From Dactylorhiza incarnata (lineage: Eukaryota; Streptophyta; Magnoliopsida; Asparagales; Orchidaceae), in contig JAWHQI010000004.1 of the NCBI GenBank assembly GCA_033032865.1, positions 25,092,001-25,156,000 of the forward strand: a DNA stretch of 64,000 nucleotides, in the 5' to 3' direction. Made by a program: the position numbers and the translations under genes. Shown here in pieces: positions 32,447-43,870 of the stretch. How positions within the stretch are numbered: position 1 is the stretch's first letter; every line of letters begins with the position of its first letter. The notes beneath the pieces were generated by a model, which saw only the letters and a program-made list of their open reading frames with translations, had not been told where the DNA came from and ran no database searches.

Positions 32447-33548
32447 TTATATCTTCCGCACTTAACGATTCAGAAATTTCCGAATTAATTAAAATTTTAA
32501 ATAATCACCGCCATGCAATTGCATGGAAAATATAAGATATTAAGGGGATTAACCCCTCATTTTGCACGCACAAAATTAATTTAGAAAATAATTCTCGCAG
32601 TACTATTCAACCTCAACGACGGCTTAATCCAAATATGAAGGACGTCGTTACGGCCGAAATTATAAAATTATTAGATGCCGGAATTATTTACCTGATTTCT
32701 GATAGCACTTGGGTTAGCCCAGTGCAAGTCATGCCTAAAAAGGGTGGAATAACGGTAATCACTAATGAAAATAATGAGTTGATTCCGACCTGTACTGTTA
32801 CGGGTTTGCGATTATGCATCGATTACAGGAAATTAAATGATGTTACCCGCAAGGATCACTTTCCGTTACCCTTTATTGACCAAATCTTAGAACGCTTATC
32901 TGGTCATTCACACTACTGTTTTCTCGATGGTCTTTCGGGATATTTTCAAATCCTAATTGCGCCCGAAGACCAAAAGAAAACCAACTTCACCTGTCCGTTC
33001 GACCCCTTCACATATCGGAGAATGCCGTTTGGTCTTTGCAACGTGCCGGCTATATTTCAGCGATGTATGTTGGCAATTTTTAATGAACTTGTAGAAGACG
33101 TCATGGAAGTTTTCATGATGATTTTTCTGTTTTCGGTGATTCTTTTACAAACTGTTTAAATAATCTTGATCGTGTTCTTCAACGCAGCGAATACACGAAT
33201 TTGGCACTCAATTGGGAGAAGTGCCACTTTATGGTCCAAGAGGGATTAGCCCTTGGGCATAAAATCTCAAACAAAGGGATCGAGGTCGATAGGGCCAAGA
33301 TCGAGGTCATAGAAAAACTCCCCTCCTACTAATATAAAATATATTAGGAGTTTTCTAGGACATGCGGGCTTTTATAGGCGGTTTATTAAAGTTTTTTCAA
33401 AAATTACAAAACCGCTAACTCATCTTTTAGAAAAAGAATCCGCATTTCATTTTGATGATGAATGTTTAAAAGCGTTCAATAAAATTAAAAATGAACATAT
33501 CAATTTTCCTATTTTAATCGCGCCAAATTGGTCTCTTCCGTTTAAATC
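32447..33548 (+). pseudogene. Athila reverse transcriptase (frameshifted at the active site)
   Basis: 32635-33159 encodes [57 protein letters not shown] and MPFGLCNVPAIFQRCM, all standard Athila RT. A single missing base near 33117 shifts the frame within the expected FMDDFSVFG site. The remainder to 33548 is readable only in pieces. Confidence 0.85.
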
Positions 33549-34208
33549 ATGTGCGATGCGAGCGATTTTGCAGTATGTGCAGTTTTAGGCCAATGGGTGA
33601 ATAAATATTTTCACCCGATTTATTACGCAAGCAAAACGCTATCATCCGCGCAAGCAAATTATACAACAACGGAAAAAGAATTTTCGGCAATAATTTTTGC
33701 GTTTGATAAGTTTCGATCATATTTAACGCTTTTGAAAGTTATTGTTTTTACAGATCGCTCCGCTCTCTGGTATTTGCTACAAAAAGGAGATGCAAAACCT
33801 CGACTGCTAAGGTGGATCCACCTACTACAAGAATTCGATTTGGAGATCCAGAACAAAAGGGGAGGGTAGAATGTTGCAGCCGACCACCTCTCACGGTTAG
33901 AAATTCCAGCTGCAGGAGCGCTAGTGGAGGCCGAAATTGACGAAAAATTCCCTGAAGAGCGCCTCCTCGACATCGTAAAGGTAACGACTTCTTCCACCCC
34001 TTGGTATGTGGATTTGGCTAACTATTTAGTGGCCCGGGTCCTACCAAAAGATTTTTCAAGTCAGCAAAAGAAGAAATTCTTTTCGGAATTGAAAAATTAT
34101 TTTTGGGAGGACCCCCTTTTTATTTTGTGTCTGCGCGGACCAAGTGGTAAGAAGGTCTATTTCGGGCGAAGAAGGCGTCAAAATTTTGCGACACTGCCAC
34201 GAAGGACC
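33549..34208 (+). pseudogene. Athila RNase H and start of integrase
   Basis: [35 protein letters not shown] and [14 protein letters not shown] are RNase H residues. A TAG near 33868 precedes NVAADHLSRLE. The integrase N-terminal part follows (PWYVDLANYLVARVLPKDF, ..ELKNYFWEDPLF). A frameshift near 34150 precedes the zinc-finger CHEGP. The frame is cut by the gag-only element at 34209 and resumes at 42791. Confidence 0.85.
34204..34208. other. Left target-site duplication GGACC
   Basis: GGACC before TGTTGGACATG; repeated at 42791-42795. Removing the insert restores the HEGPTGGHY integrase reading. Confidence 0.9.
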
Positions 34209-34360
34209 TGTTGGACATGTGTGTCAAATCCCTTTGTTTGAGAATAACAAATCACATATTGTATTTGATATTGCTTGTAGTGTGTTTATAGTGTGCAGGA
34301 ACTATAGGTGCAATACTCCATAGGTAGAAAGCAGCTTGGAACAAACTTTCGAAAGGAGCA

Positions 34361-34620
34361 ACGCTACCGCCAGCGCTATCGCTACCGCCAAGCGCTATCT
34401 CGAGTTCGTGCACAGCGACGGTTTCGCAACCGCTACCGCTACCGCTACCGCCAGCGCTATCTCCCGCTACCGCTAGCGCTATCGCTACCGCCAGAGCTAT
34501 CGCTACCGCCAGGCGCTATCTCCAGTTCGTGCACAGCGCCACGCCACCGACGGTTGCGCAACCGCTCCACACGAACGCTACCGCATGCGCTAGCCACTAC
34601 CGCCGGCGCTAGCTCCATGT
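34361..34620 (+). repeat. GCTAxC hexamer array in 5' LTR
   Basis: Runs of GCTACC, GCTATC and GCCAGC words, interrupted by GAGTTCGTGCACAGCG. Less regular than the array in the 3' LTR (41591-41745). Confidence 0.8.
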
Positions 34621-34622
34621 TC

Positions 34623-34630
34623 TATAAATT
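34623..34630 (+). promoter_or_regulatory. TATA box of family X 5' LTR
   Basis: TATAAATT just after the GCT-rich array. Confidence 0.6.
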
Positions 34631-35484
34631 GGAGCTTTGCTTCTCGTTTTGGCTAGAGATCCCAGAGAGGTTGCTTGTGCCACAATTCTAGTGTTGTTAT
34701 GCTGCCGAAGATGGATCTCCCACAAAAAGCTTAAGGAGAATTCTGGAGGAGGGCTACGTCACGCTACATCCGAAGGACGATCGCTTCGACCTCGCTTATA
34801 CTACAGCGATCATTCATCCTTAACTCCAGAGATCTCATAAAGGGAGTTTTATTATTGTATTTTCATTATTTCCATTCCATACTTTTTGTAACCGTTTAGA
34901 GAATTTGCCTTGTGTTGGCGACTAGGTCGGGGTAGGAATTAGGGGGAAATTCGCCTTGTGTTGGCGACTAGGTCTAGGTAATTAGATCTAGGGGGTGCTC
35001 GAGGCCATATCAGGGGTAGGATTGGCTAGAGCGGCTTGAGGCCTTATCCGGGGAAGGATAGGCTAAAGCCAACCGGTTCGTGGGGATACAAGTCGGTATA
35101 GAAAAGGAAAAATTATTTACATATGTACGCCTCCGATTTCTAGCGATATTGAAATCAATTTTTTGTAAACACCTTTTTATATAAATACAATCATATCTCT
35201 ATTTGTGTTTACTTGATTTCTCTCCTTTGGCGTTATCTTTAATATATTGGTTACACAGCTTTAAATTCAAATCACTTTAACTAAATTGTTTATTTCAATC
35301 TCTTAATCATAAAACAATTTAGTACTTATTTCTAAAGATGAAAATTATGATATTCTCACAAATTAGCTAAATTGATATTTTGCCTTTCTCATATTATAAA
35401 ACAATTTAGTAATTTCCATAGAATTATAAAAAGATTTTTTATTCCCTTATTCACCCCCCCCCCTCTAAGGGCGCCTCCAACAAG

Positions 35485-35500
35485 TGGTATCAGAGCCAGG
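35485..35500 (+). other. Primer-binding site (initiator tRNA-Met)
   Basis: TGGTATCAGAGCCAGG, a perfect plant copia primer site, two bases after the LTR. Confidence 0.92.
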
Positions 35501-35530
35501 TTATTCCAAACGGTTTAAAAACCAGGAATA

Positions 35531-37168
35531 ATGGCGTTTCATGCTCTCGCTTCTACGAGTAGGGGAAATTTTCTTATAAATGAAAAATCTTTAGCACCAC
35601 CTTTATTTGAAGGCAAAAATTATAATGGGTGGAAATTTCTTATGGAAAAATTTCTTAAGTCTTTGGATATGGAAGTATGGAATATTACTATTAAAATACC
35701 CCCAAGTACTTTAAATAAAAATGAAATGTTTTTAAATGCCAAATCAATGAATAGTCTATATTGTGCATTGCATCAAAATATTTTCAAACTAATTTATACA
35801 CTTCCTACTGCTTATGAAGTTTGGAAATTTCTTGAGAATACTTATAGTCTTCCTTCTACAGATGATGAACAAGAGGAATTCCTTATGGATCCAAGAGAAG
35901 AAATCGACGAGGAATTCCATATGGATCCAAGAGAAGAAATCGACGAGGAATTCCTTATGGATCCAAGAGAAGAAATCGACGAGGAATTCCTTATGGATCC
36001 AAGAGAAGAAATCGATGAGGATTCATGCTTGGATGAACAAAAATACAACGTCACAATGTTGGACTCATTTGTTGGCAACACATCAAGCAAAAGAGAAGAC
36101 GAAAACTATAGCAAGGTAAGAAAATCTAAATCTTCTCTTTTTGTAACAAATTCTTTTTCTACTTCTCATATGCTTAAAATTGCTAAACGTAAAATTTTAA
36201 AGTTAAAAATTGCTAATTCCAAATTACGTTTAGAAAATAAATCTTTAAAAGCAAACGATAAAGTAGAAACAAATATTGATGTGTTAAATTCTATTTCATG
36301 CTCTTTAGTTATAATTCCTACTCCTTGTTTTGATTGCAATTTATTTAAAGAAAAATTCAAGGAAATTGAAAAAGGGCTCTTAATTTCTAAAAGGCATAAT
36401 GAAAAATTGATAGTTGAAAATGATGCTTTATCTTGTAAGTTAAAACAATTAAAATCTTTTGTTGAAAAATTTCAAATGTCACCTAATGAATTTCATCATA
36501 AGATTTTGAATAACAAGGATAAATTAACTTACAAAATCATTTCTAAAAATGGCCATTTTCACACATTAAATCAAAAGGAGTTTAGTTTCAAAAAGAATTA
36601 TGATCCTCATAAAATTCTTAAGAGTCACTATTATAAGTCTCAATATATTTTCAATCAAGACTCAAATTTAAAACCTCCTTTTTATGAAAATCAAACTATA
36701 AAATCTTTTCCTTTAAATTATAAGAGTATGTCTATAAGAAAGTGTGGAAATGAAAATCATCAAGATAAGAACCAATTATTTAACACATATTGTAATCCAC
36801 TCTTTCAACAATCACTTCTAAAGAAAGACAATCACTCTTATAAAATTTCAAAGAATCAATATAATAAAATTCATGATGATTATCAACATCAATCTATTTT
36901 GAAAAATAATTTGAATAAACATAAATTGCAAATGAATTATTTTTCAAACAAATCTAATCATATAAAGATGTCATATAATCATAATATGAATTTAAAATAT
37001 AAACCACCAAGGTATGAATGGAGACCCTTAAAGAAAAATGATACATCAACTTTAATAGAAAAGGCCCATTTACCCTTGTCTTCTAAAAAGTCATCATGTC
37101 ATATTTGGGTGCCCAAAGGAACCATCCCACATGGTCCCCTTTGGATACCTAAATCTCTTATTAATTAG
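35531..37168 (+). CDS. Gag-like protein of the non-autonomous element
   Basis: 545 residues, uninterrupted. Residues 1-110 resemble the copia-gag N-terminus (LAPPLFEGKNYNGWKFLMEKF, MNSLYCALHQN, TAYEVWKFLENTY). Residues about 115-162 are four perfect or near-perfect copies of EEFLMDPREEID. The rest is lysine/asparagine-rich with coiled-coil-like stretches (about 215-320). It ends with HIWVPKGTIPHGPLWIPK, matching the VWVPKG gag ends of autonomous relatives. I see no CX2CX4HX4C zinc knuckle and only a shortened UBN2 region. The primary role, if any, would be RNA packaging together with a helper; this is inferred. The ATG follows the primer site by 30 bases. Confidence 0.8.
   Translation: MAFHALASTSRGNFLINEKSLAPPLFEGKNYNGWKFLMEKFLKSLDMEVWNITIKIPPSTLNKNEMFLNAKSMNSLYCALHQNIFKLIYTLPTAYEVWKFLENTYSLPSTDDEQEEFLMDPREEIDEEFHMDPREEIDEEFLMDPREEIDEEFLMDPREEIDEDSCLDEQKYNVTMLDSFVGNTSSKREDENYSKVRKSKSSLFVTNSFSTSHMLKIAKRKILKLKIANSKLRLENKSLKANDKVETNIDVLNSISCSLVIIPTPCFDCNLFKEKFKEIEKGLLISKRHNEKLIVENDALSCKLKQLKSFVEKFQMSPNEFHHKILNNKDKLTYKIISKNGHFHTLNQKEFSFKKNYDPHKILKSHYYKSQYIFNQDSNLKPPFYENQTIKSFPLNYKSMSIRKCGNENHQDKNQLFNTYCNPLFQQSLLKKDNHSYKISKNQYNKIHDDYQHQSILKNNLNKHKLQMNYFSNKSNHIKMSYNHNMNLKYKPPRYEWRPLKKNDTSTLIEKAHLPLSSKKSSCHIWVPKGTIPHGPLWIPKSLIN
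35873..36016 (+). repeat. Four in-frame 36-bp tandem repeats
   Basis: Units start at 35873, 35909, 35945 and 35981, each with GAGGAATTCC and ATGGATCCAAGAG. The second differs by a few bases (H for L). They preserve the reading frame and encode 12-residue acidic units. Confidence 0.95.
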
Positions 37169-39739
37169 TATCCAATCATTTGCATAAAGTAGAAAAAATT
37201 AAAAATGAAATATCAATACTCTACTTCATGATATGCTTATTGTCACTTTTTCTTTTGTTTATTTTATATTTTTTTTAAAACAAACATGCTATGATCACTT
37301 TATATATCATGTAATATGCCTTTCGTATATTAAGCCTAATGTCTATCAAATCAAATTTGAATTAAAATTGAATATTAAGTCATATATTTTTTTTCAAAGT
37401 TATCTATTTCTCATCTTTGATTGTTCTTTATCCTTTTAAATCCTTTTCCCTTAATTGTCTTGAATTATCATTAGAAATTGAATTTTGAAATTATTATCAA
37501 GACTATTGAAACTATTTTAAAAATTGGATTTAAATGGTTTATTAAAGGGCTTAAATCTAAAAATTAAAATGCGCAGCATTTTTTTATTCTATATTTGTTT
37601 GCTGCATATGATAGCCCTTATAATGAAGAACATTATCTAGAAAAATCAAAAACAAAAATTCATCTAAACGCATGCTTAATCTTTCAAAAAGCGAGTTTTT
37701 GATCAAAACTTGAAATAGCCATATCTTTTGATCCGCTCGTCCGATTTTCGCGTTTAATATCTTTTCGGAAAGAGCACAGAAATCTCCATCTAACGGCAAA
37801 CTAGGCTTGCTCATTTGAGTTCTTTTGGTGCTGTCAACTTGCCCAATTTCAACTCTGTTTTAAAATCTATCTTAGTTTGCTTGATTTGGAAATTTCTGTG
37901 TTTATGGATTTTTCATCACATGCTATCCTTAGTATAATTGTTTCATATATTAATTTAGATATTATGTGTGATGTGTGTCACCATTGTTTGCATGTAATTT
38001 AGACCTTAAAATCATCTTATATCATTAAGATCAAATCAAAAGTTTAATCATTTCATTATAGGTCTAAAGAAAATTAATTTGTAAACTTCTCATATTACAT
38101 GCAACATTATCTCCATTAATTCTATGTAATAACATTGCATTCAAACGTATCATTCTAGCATCACTTCTTAATTTGTGCTTAAATTTATATGTTAGGTATA
38201 ACACTTACAATGTTATTTAAATTTGATGATAACTATGTGATTTGAAATTATAATAGAATACTAAAATTCCAACAAACACATAGTTTATGGATTAATCATT
38301 AGAATATATATATATATATGAATATTATATCATTAATCATATATTATCATGCAAAACCAAAGATCAATAAATTCAATTATTGAATGACATTCTATTTCAA
38401 AATTCTATATGTGATCTTTGTCTTTAATATGATTACATGATCATCATTTTCTAGACTTACAAATCAATCATGTTCTTTCAAATGAAAATCACTATATCAC
38501 TATATCAAAAGTCTAGAAGGATTAGAATTCTCATACATCATGATGATCTAACATATATTCTATGCAAAAATTCTCTTTAATCATAATTCATGTTCTATCA
38601 AGACTTGTCTCAAATCGATAATAGGAATTATGAATCTTATGATAAAAATTATGAATAATGTTTTCTTTACATTATTCGATGTATTGATTTGCTTTGCTAG
38701 TGATTGCATGTATGTCTCATATTTGTAGACTCTAGAATCAACTTTGTAATGAAAGTATAAATCAAACTAAATCATCACTCCATTCTAGATCTATAATTTG
38801 AAATTCTATTTTGGAATACATGCAAATATTAATATTAATCTTATGACATGACATTAAACCCAAAACTCATCATACTAGCATTGTCACTTATTGAATATTA
38901 GTAATTGTGCTAGTTGTCTCATTTCGTCATCTCATAAAAAGTAAAAAAACTATGCGGATTTATATAACTCATCACATTAAACAAAACCCATAGTTTGTAA
39001 ATCAACCCATAGATTTAAAAGCATAGGTTGTCCAAAAGATTATTTCACCTGTGACTACATATCTCACAATCGCGGGGGCATGGGTTGTATGCGTTAGAGA
39101 CCTAACCTCTAAGTCATGTCCTATCCTTAACCGGGGAGGGTTCCAGTGGGGCCTTGCGAGGCACTGGGGGGAAAGAGTGCTAGGTTGAGTGTTCTCTCGT
39201 GTGTGCATATGGGACTAACACCCCAACCTACGGCATGCGTGCAGCTCCTCATGCCCATCCGTCATTTAATACGGGGCTAGGGTGTAAACATTTAGTCGGG
39301 GTAGTCTTTAATCTTAGGACATACTTAAATTACTCTTTGCATGATCATTTTATTTACTTATCACTTTAATCATGCATATTTTGGGTTGTTTAATAAAAAA
39401 AATGTCCTCTTGTGTTTGCATAATCTATCTTTTTGAGCTTAAATGTTTTTGTAAAACACCTGAATTTGAAAAAGCCAAAGTTTCATGCAAATTTGATCCA
39501 CCTAGAGATCTCCAAAAATTCTGAAATTACAACATGGGACTACTCTAAGGACACTTAGTCAATATGAAAAATAAAAAAATTTAAAATTCCTAAAAAATCG
39601 TGTACTGTTTGCCGCGCTATCACTAGCGCCGGCGCTAGCGTGAGTGTCTAATTTTTCTGGTTTTTAAAATTTCTAAAAATCATTAAAAATATTTTAGTCT
39701 ATATGTACTACTTTGTTTTTGTATTTCTTATATTTGGTA

Positions 39740-39990
39740 TTTTTATTTTATTCACATTATGAAAAATCAACTACAAAAATTCAAAATTCAAAAATACAAA
39801 AATATGTTTTTTGTTATTTGTGTTTTATTCATTCTATGAAAAATCAACTATAAAAGTTCAAAATCTAAAAATTCAAAATTATGTTTTTGTTATTTGTGTT
39901 TTTATCCATATTTTGAAAAATCAACTGCAAAAGTTCAAAATTCAAAAATATAAAAATATGTTTTTGTGATTTTCTGTTTTCTTTTTCTCA
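39740..39990 (+). repeat. About 80-bp tandem triplication
   Basis: Three units carry GAAAAATCAACTxxAAAAGTTCAAA, then AAAATATGTTTTTGTTATTTGTG, diverged by small changes. Confidence 0.7.
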
Positions 39991-41179
39991 TTAAAAATGA
40001 TAAAACAATAAAAAAATTGTATAATCTTTATTGCTAATATCAAGCATGTATGAATTCTATTATTTAGAATTATTTACAATGTTAAATCATATTCTTTCAA
40101 ATTACTATGAACATTCTTTTGCTTATCATACATTGATATATCTATTTAAAGTGCATCAATTGTATTGCAAAATGTGTTGAACCAATCTTAGCATGCCTCT
40201 AAGTATGAGTAAATGTTTATGATTGATAATGATACATTTCACTCACTTATTTTGGTAATAAACATGTGTGTCTAAATCTAAGCATGCTTGCTTGTGTATT
40301 GTATTTGTGCAATGAATTAAAACTTGCATAAGTTTATTGCCTACACTATATTTGAATTGCACTTATGAAATTTAGAAAAGTGGTTAAGTTAAAATTTTTG
40401 GTTTGCAAAACAAGTGTATTCGGAGAATGTTGTCTCACAAATGTGAACAAAAAATTATATATATGTAGACAAATATAACTCCACCAAGCACTACTTGAAC
40501 CCTCCTGATAATTCTTCATAAGCATTGTGAGGTTGAGCACCTTGGAAAGAATAGTAAAGTTACTTGTGCAAACCTTGGTTATTACACCACTTTGTTAAAA
40601 ATTATGTGCATTAAAAGTGTGTGAAAGTAATTTACTTGTGTTTTATTGTACACTTTACTTTTCATATGTCTTGTATTTTGGTGATTTAAATCAATTGTTA
40701 ACATTGCCCAAAATACACTTATGTGCACATCATTATCTTTCATAACACTTCTTCTCATGAGTATTGGATTCTAATGCTTTATCTATACTACTCTTTATAT
40801 AAAAATGCACTAGATAACCTAGCATGATCTCTACAATGTTTTGGTATATTTTGAACTTAAAATTAAGTAACATTGTAGTATGATCTCTCTTTGATATGTT
40901 CATTTCATGCTTGGTATCCTTATAAAAAACTTTGAGATTTCAAAAAGGTTACAACATCTTTACATTTTGAACTTAAACTCATATTTATAATTATGATCTT
41001 CATGCTTACACAAAGATGTTTTCTATAATCTTCCGCTTGCTTACAACTCTTATTGTTTTTATTTAAAATCTCTTATATGCTATGCTTAAAATCTTTATCA
41101 TTATTTATATTTCGAAAAGCTCGATCATGTTATATAAATGCCTCCATACAACCCTCACCCCACCTTCTTTTGATAATAC

Positions 41180-41330
41180 CAAAAGGGGGAGATTAATTGA
41201 AGAAATCTATATAGAAGAAATATAGAAGATTAAGGGGAGAATAAATTCATGAAATCTATCATTTAGGGGGAGTAACACATAAATTGCACTTATGTAGGGC
41301 GAGCATTAAGATAGGGGGAGTAAGCACATT
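41180..41330 (+). repeat. Extra polypurine-tract copies
   Basis: AAAAGGGGGAGATT (about 41183), TTAAGGGGAGAATA (about 41232), TTAGGGGGAGTAAC (about 41263) and ATAGGGGGAGTAAG (about 41313) precede the functional tract. Multiple tracts are known from Sireviruses. Confidence 0.75.
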
Positions 41331-41425
41331 ATCATGCATATCATATACTATAGTTGCACTTTATCTTGCTTAACTTATCTATAAACACTATTATTGATTT
41401 CTTGCTTAGAGGATTTGTTATTATC

Positions 41426-41438
41426 AAAAGGGGGAGAT
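41426..41438 (+). other. Polypurine tract
   Basis: AAAAGGGGGAGAT directly before the 3' LTR. Confidence 0.88.
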
Positions 41439-41590
41439 TGTTGGACATGTGTGTCACATCCCTTTGTTTGAGAATAACAAATCACATATTGTATTTGATA
41501 TTGCTTGTAGTGTGTTTATAGTGTGCAGGAACTATAGGTGCAATACTCCACAGGTAGAAAGCAGCTTGGAATAAACTTTGGAAAGGAGCA

Positions 41591-41745
41591 ACACTACCGC
41601 CAGCGCTATCGCTAATGCTAGCGCTAACGCTAGCGCTATCGCTAGCGCTATCGCTAACGCTAGCGCTAACGCTAGTGCTATCGCTAGCGCTATCGCTACC
41701 GCTACCGCTACCGCCAGCACTACCGCCAGCGCTATCGCTACCGCC
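41591..41745 (+). repeat. GCTATC/GCTAGC/GCTAAC hexamer array in 3' LTR
   Basis: About 22 hexamers, often paired as GCTATCGCTAGC or GCTAACGCTAGC, many self-complementary (AGCGCTAGCGCT). Alternating Ala-Leu or Ala-Ile frames in it are artefacts of the period. Confidence 0.9.
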
Positions 41746-41954
41746 AGGCGCTATCTCGAGTTCGTGCACAGCAACGGTTTCACAACCGCTACCGCTACCG
41801 CCAGCGCTATCTCCCGCTACCGCCATCGCTATCGCTACCGCCAGGCGCTATCTCCAGTTCGTGCACAGCGCCACACCGCCGACGGTTACGCAACCGCTCC
41901 ACACGAACACTACCGTAGGCGCTAGCAACTACCGCCGTCTCTAGCTCCAAGTTC

Positions 41955-41962
41955 TATAAATT
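41955..41962 (+). promoter_or_regulatory. TATA box flanked by an inverted repeat
   Basis: TATAAATT sits between CTCCAA and TTGGAG, so the promoter core lies in a small hairpin. Confidence 0.55.
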
Positions 41963-42790
41963 GGAGCTTTGCTTCTCGTTTTGGCTAGAGATCCTAGAGA
42001 GGTTGCTTGTGCCATAATTCCAGTGCTGTTGTGCTGCCGAAGATGGATCTCCCACAAAAAGCTTAAGGAGAATTCTGGAGGAGGGCTACGTCACGCTACA
42101 TCCGAAGGACGATCGCTTCGACCTCGCTTATACTACAGCGATCCTTCATCCTCAACTCCAGAGATCTCATATAGGGAGTTTTATTATTGTATTTTCATTA
42201 TTTCCATTCCATACTTTTTGTAACCGTTTAGAGAATTCGCCTTGTGTTGGAGACTAGGTCTGGGTAGGACTTAGGGGGAAATTCGCCTTGTGTTGGCGAC
42301 TAGGTCTAGGTGATTAGATCTAGCGGGTGAGCGGCTTGAGGCCTTATCCGGGGAAGGATAGGCTAAAGCCAACCGGTTCGTGGGGATACGAGTCGGTATA
42401 GAAAAGGAAAAATTATTTACATATGTATGCCTCCGATTTCTAGCGATATTGAAATCAATTTTTTGTAAACATCTTTTTATATAAATACAATCATGTCTCT
42501 ATTTGTGTTTACTTGATTTCTCTCCTTTGGCGTTATCTTTAATATATTGGTTACAAAGCTTTAAATTCAAATCACTTTAACTAAATTGTTTATTTCAATC
42601 TCTTAATCATAAAACAAATTAGTACTTATTTCTAAAGATGAAAATTATGATATTCTCACAAATTAGCTAAATTGTTATTTTGCCTTTCTCATATTATAAA
42701 ACAATTTAGTAATTTCCATAGAATTATAAAAAGATTTTTTATTCCCTTATTCACCCCCCCCCCCCTCTAAGGGCGCCGTAAGATCCAACA

Positions 42791-42795
42791 GGACC
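42791..42795. other. Right target-site duplication GGACC
   Basis: Matches 34204-34208. Confidence 0.9.
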
Positions 42796-43870
42796 AACCG
42801 GTGGTCACTATCAAGCAAACCGGACCGCAAGGATGGTGCTAGAGGCGGACTTCTATTGGCCCTCCTTATTCAAAGATGCTCACAATTTTATGAGAAACTG
42901 CGATCGGCGCCAACGGTTAGGTAACCTTTCTAACCGGGACGAAATGGCCCAAAATATATTTTTAGAATGCAAAATTTTTTATTTATGGGGAATAGATTTC
43001 GTTGGTCCTTTACCCTCCTCCTTTAACAATAATTATATCCTTGTTGCGGTCGATTATGTGTCAAGGTGGGCGGAAGCACAAGCTTTTCCCACCAACGACG
43101 TGAGTGTCATCGTACAATTTTTAAAGAAATTATTTTCACGATTTGGCACACCCCGAGCACTAATTAGTGATCGGGGTACACACTTCTGTAACAACCAACT
43201 TGCTAAAATTTTAGCAAAATATGGAGTTACACACAAGCTATCAATCGCCTACCACCCTCAAGAAAATGTCCAAGTGGTGGTGGTGAATCGTGAACTAAAA
43301 AGAACTTTAGAAAAAACAGTGTCCATTAATAGAAAGGATTGGGCATTAAAATTAGATGACACACTATGGGCCTATTGGATAGCGTACAAAACCGCCATCG
43401 GATTTACGCCATACAGGTTAGTCTATGGTAAAGCTTGTCATTTTCCGGTCGAACTAGAACATCACGCTTTTTAGGCGCTAAATTTTTTAAATTTGGATTT
43501 AGACTTAGCCTCCGAAAATAGAAAAATACAAATAAATGAACTAGACGAATGGAGCGCGGGCGCCTACGAAAATAATAAATTTCATAAGGAGCGAACTAAG
43601 TTTTATCATGATAAAAAAATCAAACATCCAAAAACTTTTTCACCGGGAGATGTTGTCCTTCTTTTTAATTCACGACTTAGGTATTTTCCGGGCAAATTAA
43701 AAACCCAATGGTCCAGTCCCTTCACAGTAAAAGAAGTTTGGCCATACGGGACCGTGCTTATATAGCACCCAGAAAAAGTCTCTTTCATGGTTAACGGACA
43801 ATGTTTAAAAATATACCACCTTGGCGACCCAGCGTTCGGAAACATCGAAAAAATGCACTTACCAAATATT
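42791..43870 (+). pseudogene. Athila integrase, core and C-terminal part
   Basis: It continues the integrase after the insertion: [25 protein letters not shown], ..NCDRRQR (a zinc-finger cysteine position reads R), core [22 protein letters not shown] (D), [12 protein letters not shown] (D), YHPQENVQ. The last is where Athila has a catalytic glutamate in HPQTNGQVE-like sequence; here it appears altered. The frame is closed by TAG near 43472, then resumes in another frame at 43493-43765 with SAGAYENNKFHKERTKFYHDK, ..FSPGDVVLLFNSRLRYFPGK. TAG near 43763 precedes the final HPEKVSFMVNGQ. Confidence 0.85.

Larger units (their letters stand above)
34209..35482 (+). repeat. 5' LTR of the gag-only element
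   Basis: 1274 bp. GCTACCGCCAGCGCTATC-type hexamer array at about 34361-34620, TATA box at 34623-34630, poly-C CTCTAAGGGCGCC end. It differs from the 3' LTR mainly by indels in the array and by a block near 35000. Confidence 0.9.
37169..41425 (+). other. 4.2-kb AT-rich non-coding tract replacing pol
   Basis: No credible gene on either strand. It includes GCGCTATCACTAGCGCCGGC at about 39613-39640, which repeats the LTR motif; a roughly 80-bp triplication at 39740-39990; a GC-richer patch at 39050-39300; and several GGGGGAG polypurine copies at 41180-41330. Confidence 0.7.
34209..42790 (+). mobile_element. Non-autonomous gag-only copia element (family X)
   Basis: 8582 bp with GGACC target duplication, two family X LTRs, primer site, one gag-like frame and a polypurine tract. 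It has no protease, integrase, RT or RNase H; instead a 4.2-kb AT-rich non-coding tract fills the space. It would need Pol from a related element. Confidence 0.9.
41439..42790 (+). repeat. 3' LTR of the gag-only element
   Basis: 1352 bp, TGTTGGACATG to ...AAGATCCAACA. It is longer than the 5' LTR through a bigger hexamer array and a few retained bases at the end, but lacks about 36 bases near 42330. Confidence 0.9.

Noticed and set aside
41482..41944. Ala-Leu, Ala-Ile and Ala-Ser rich frames on both strands
   Set aside because: They arise from the hexamer array in the LTR; a hexamer repeat cannot create a stop without point changes.
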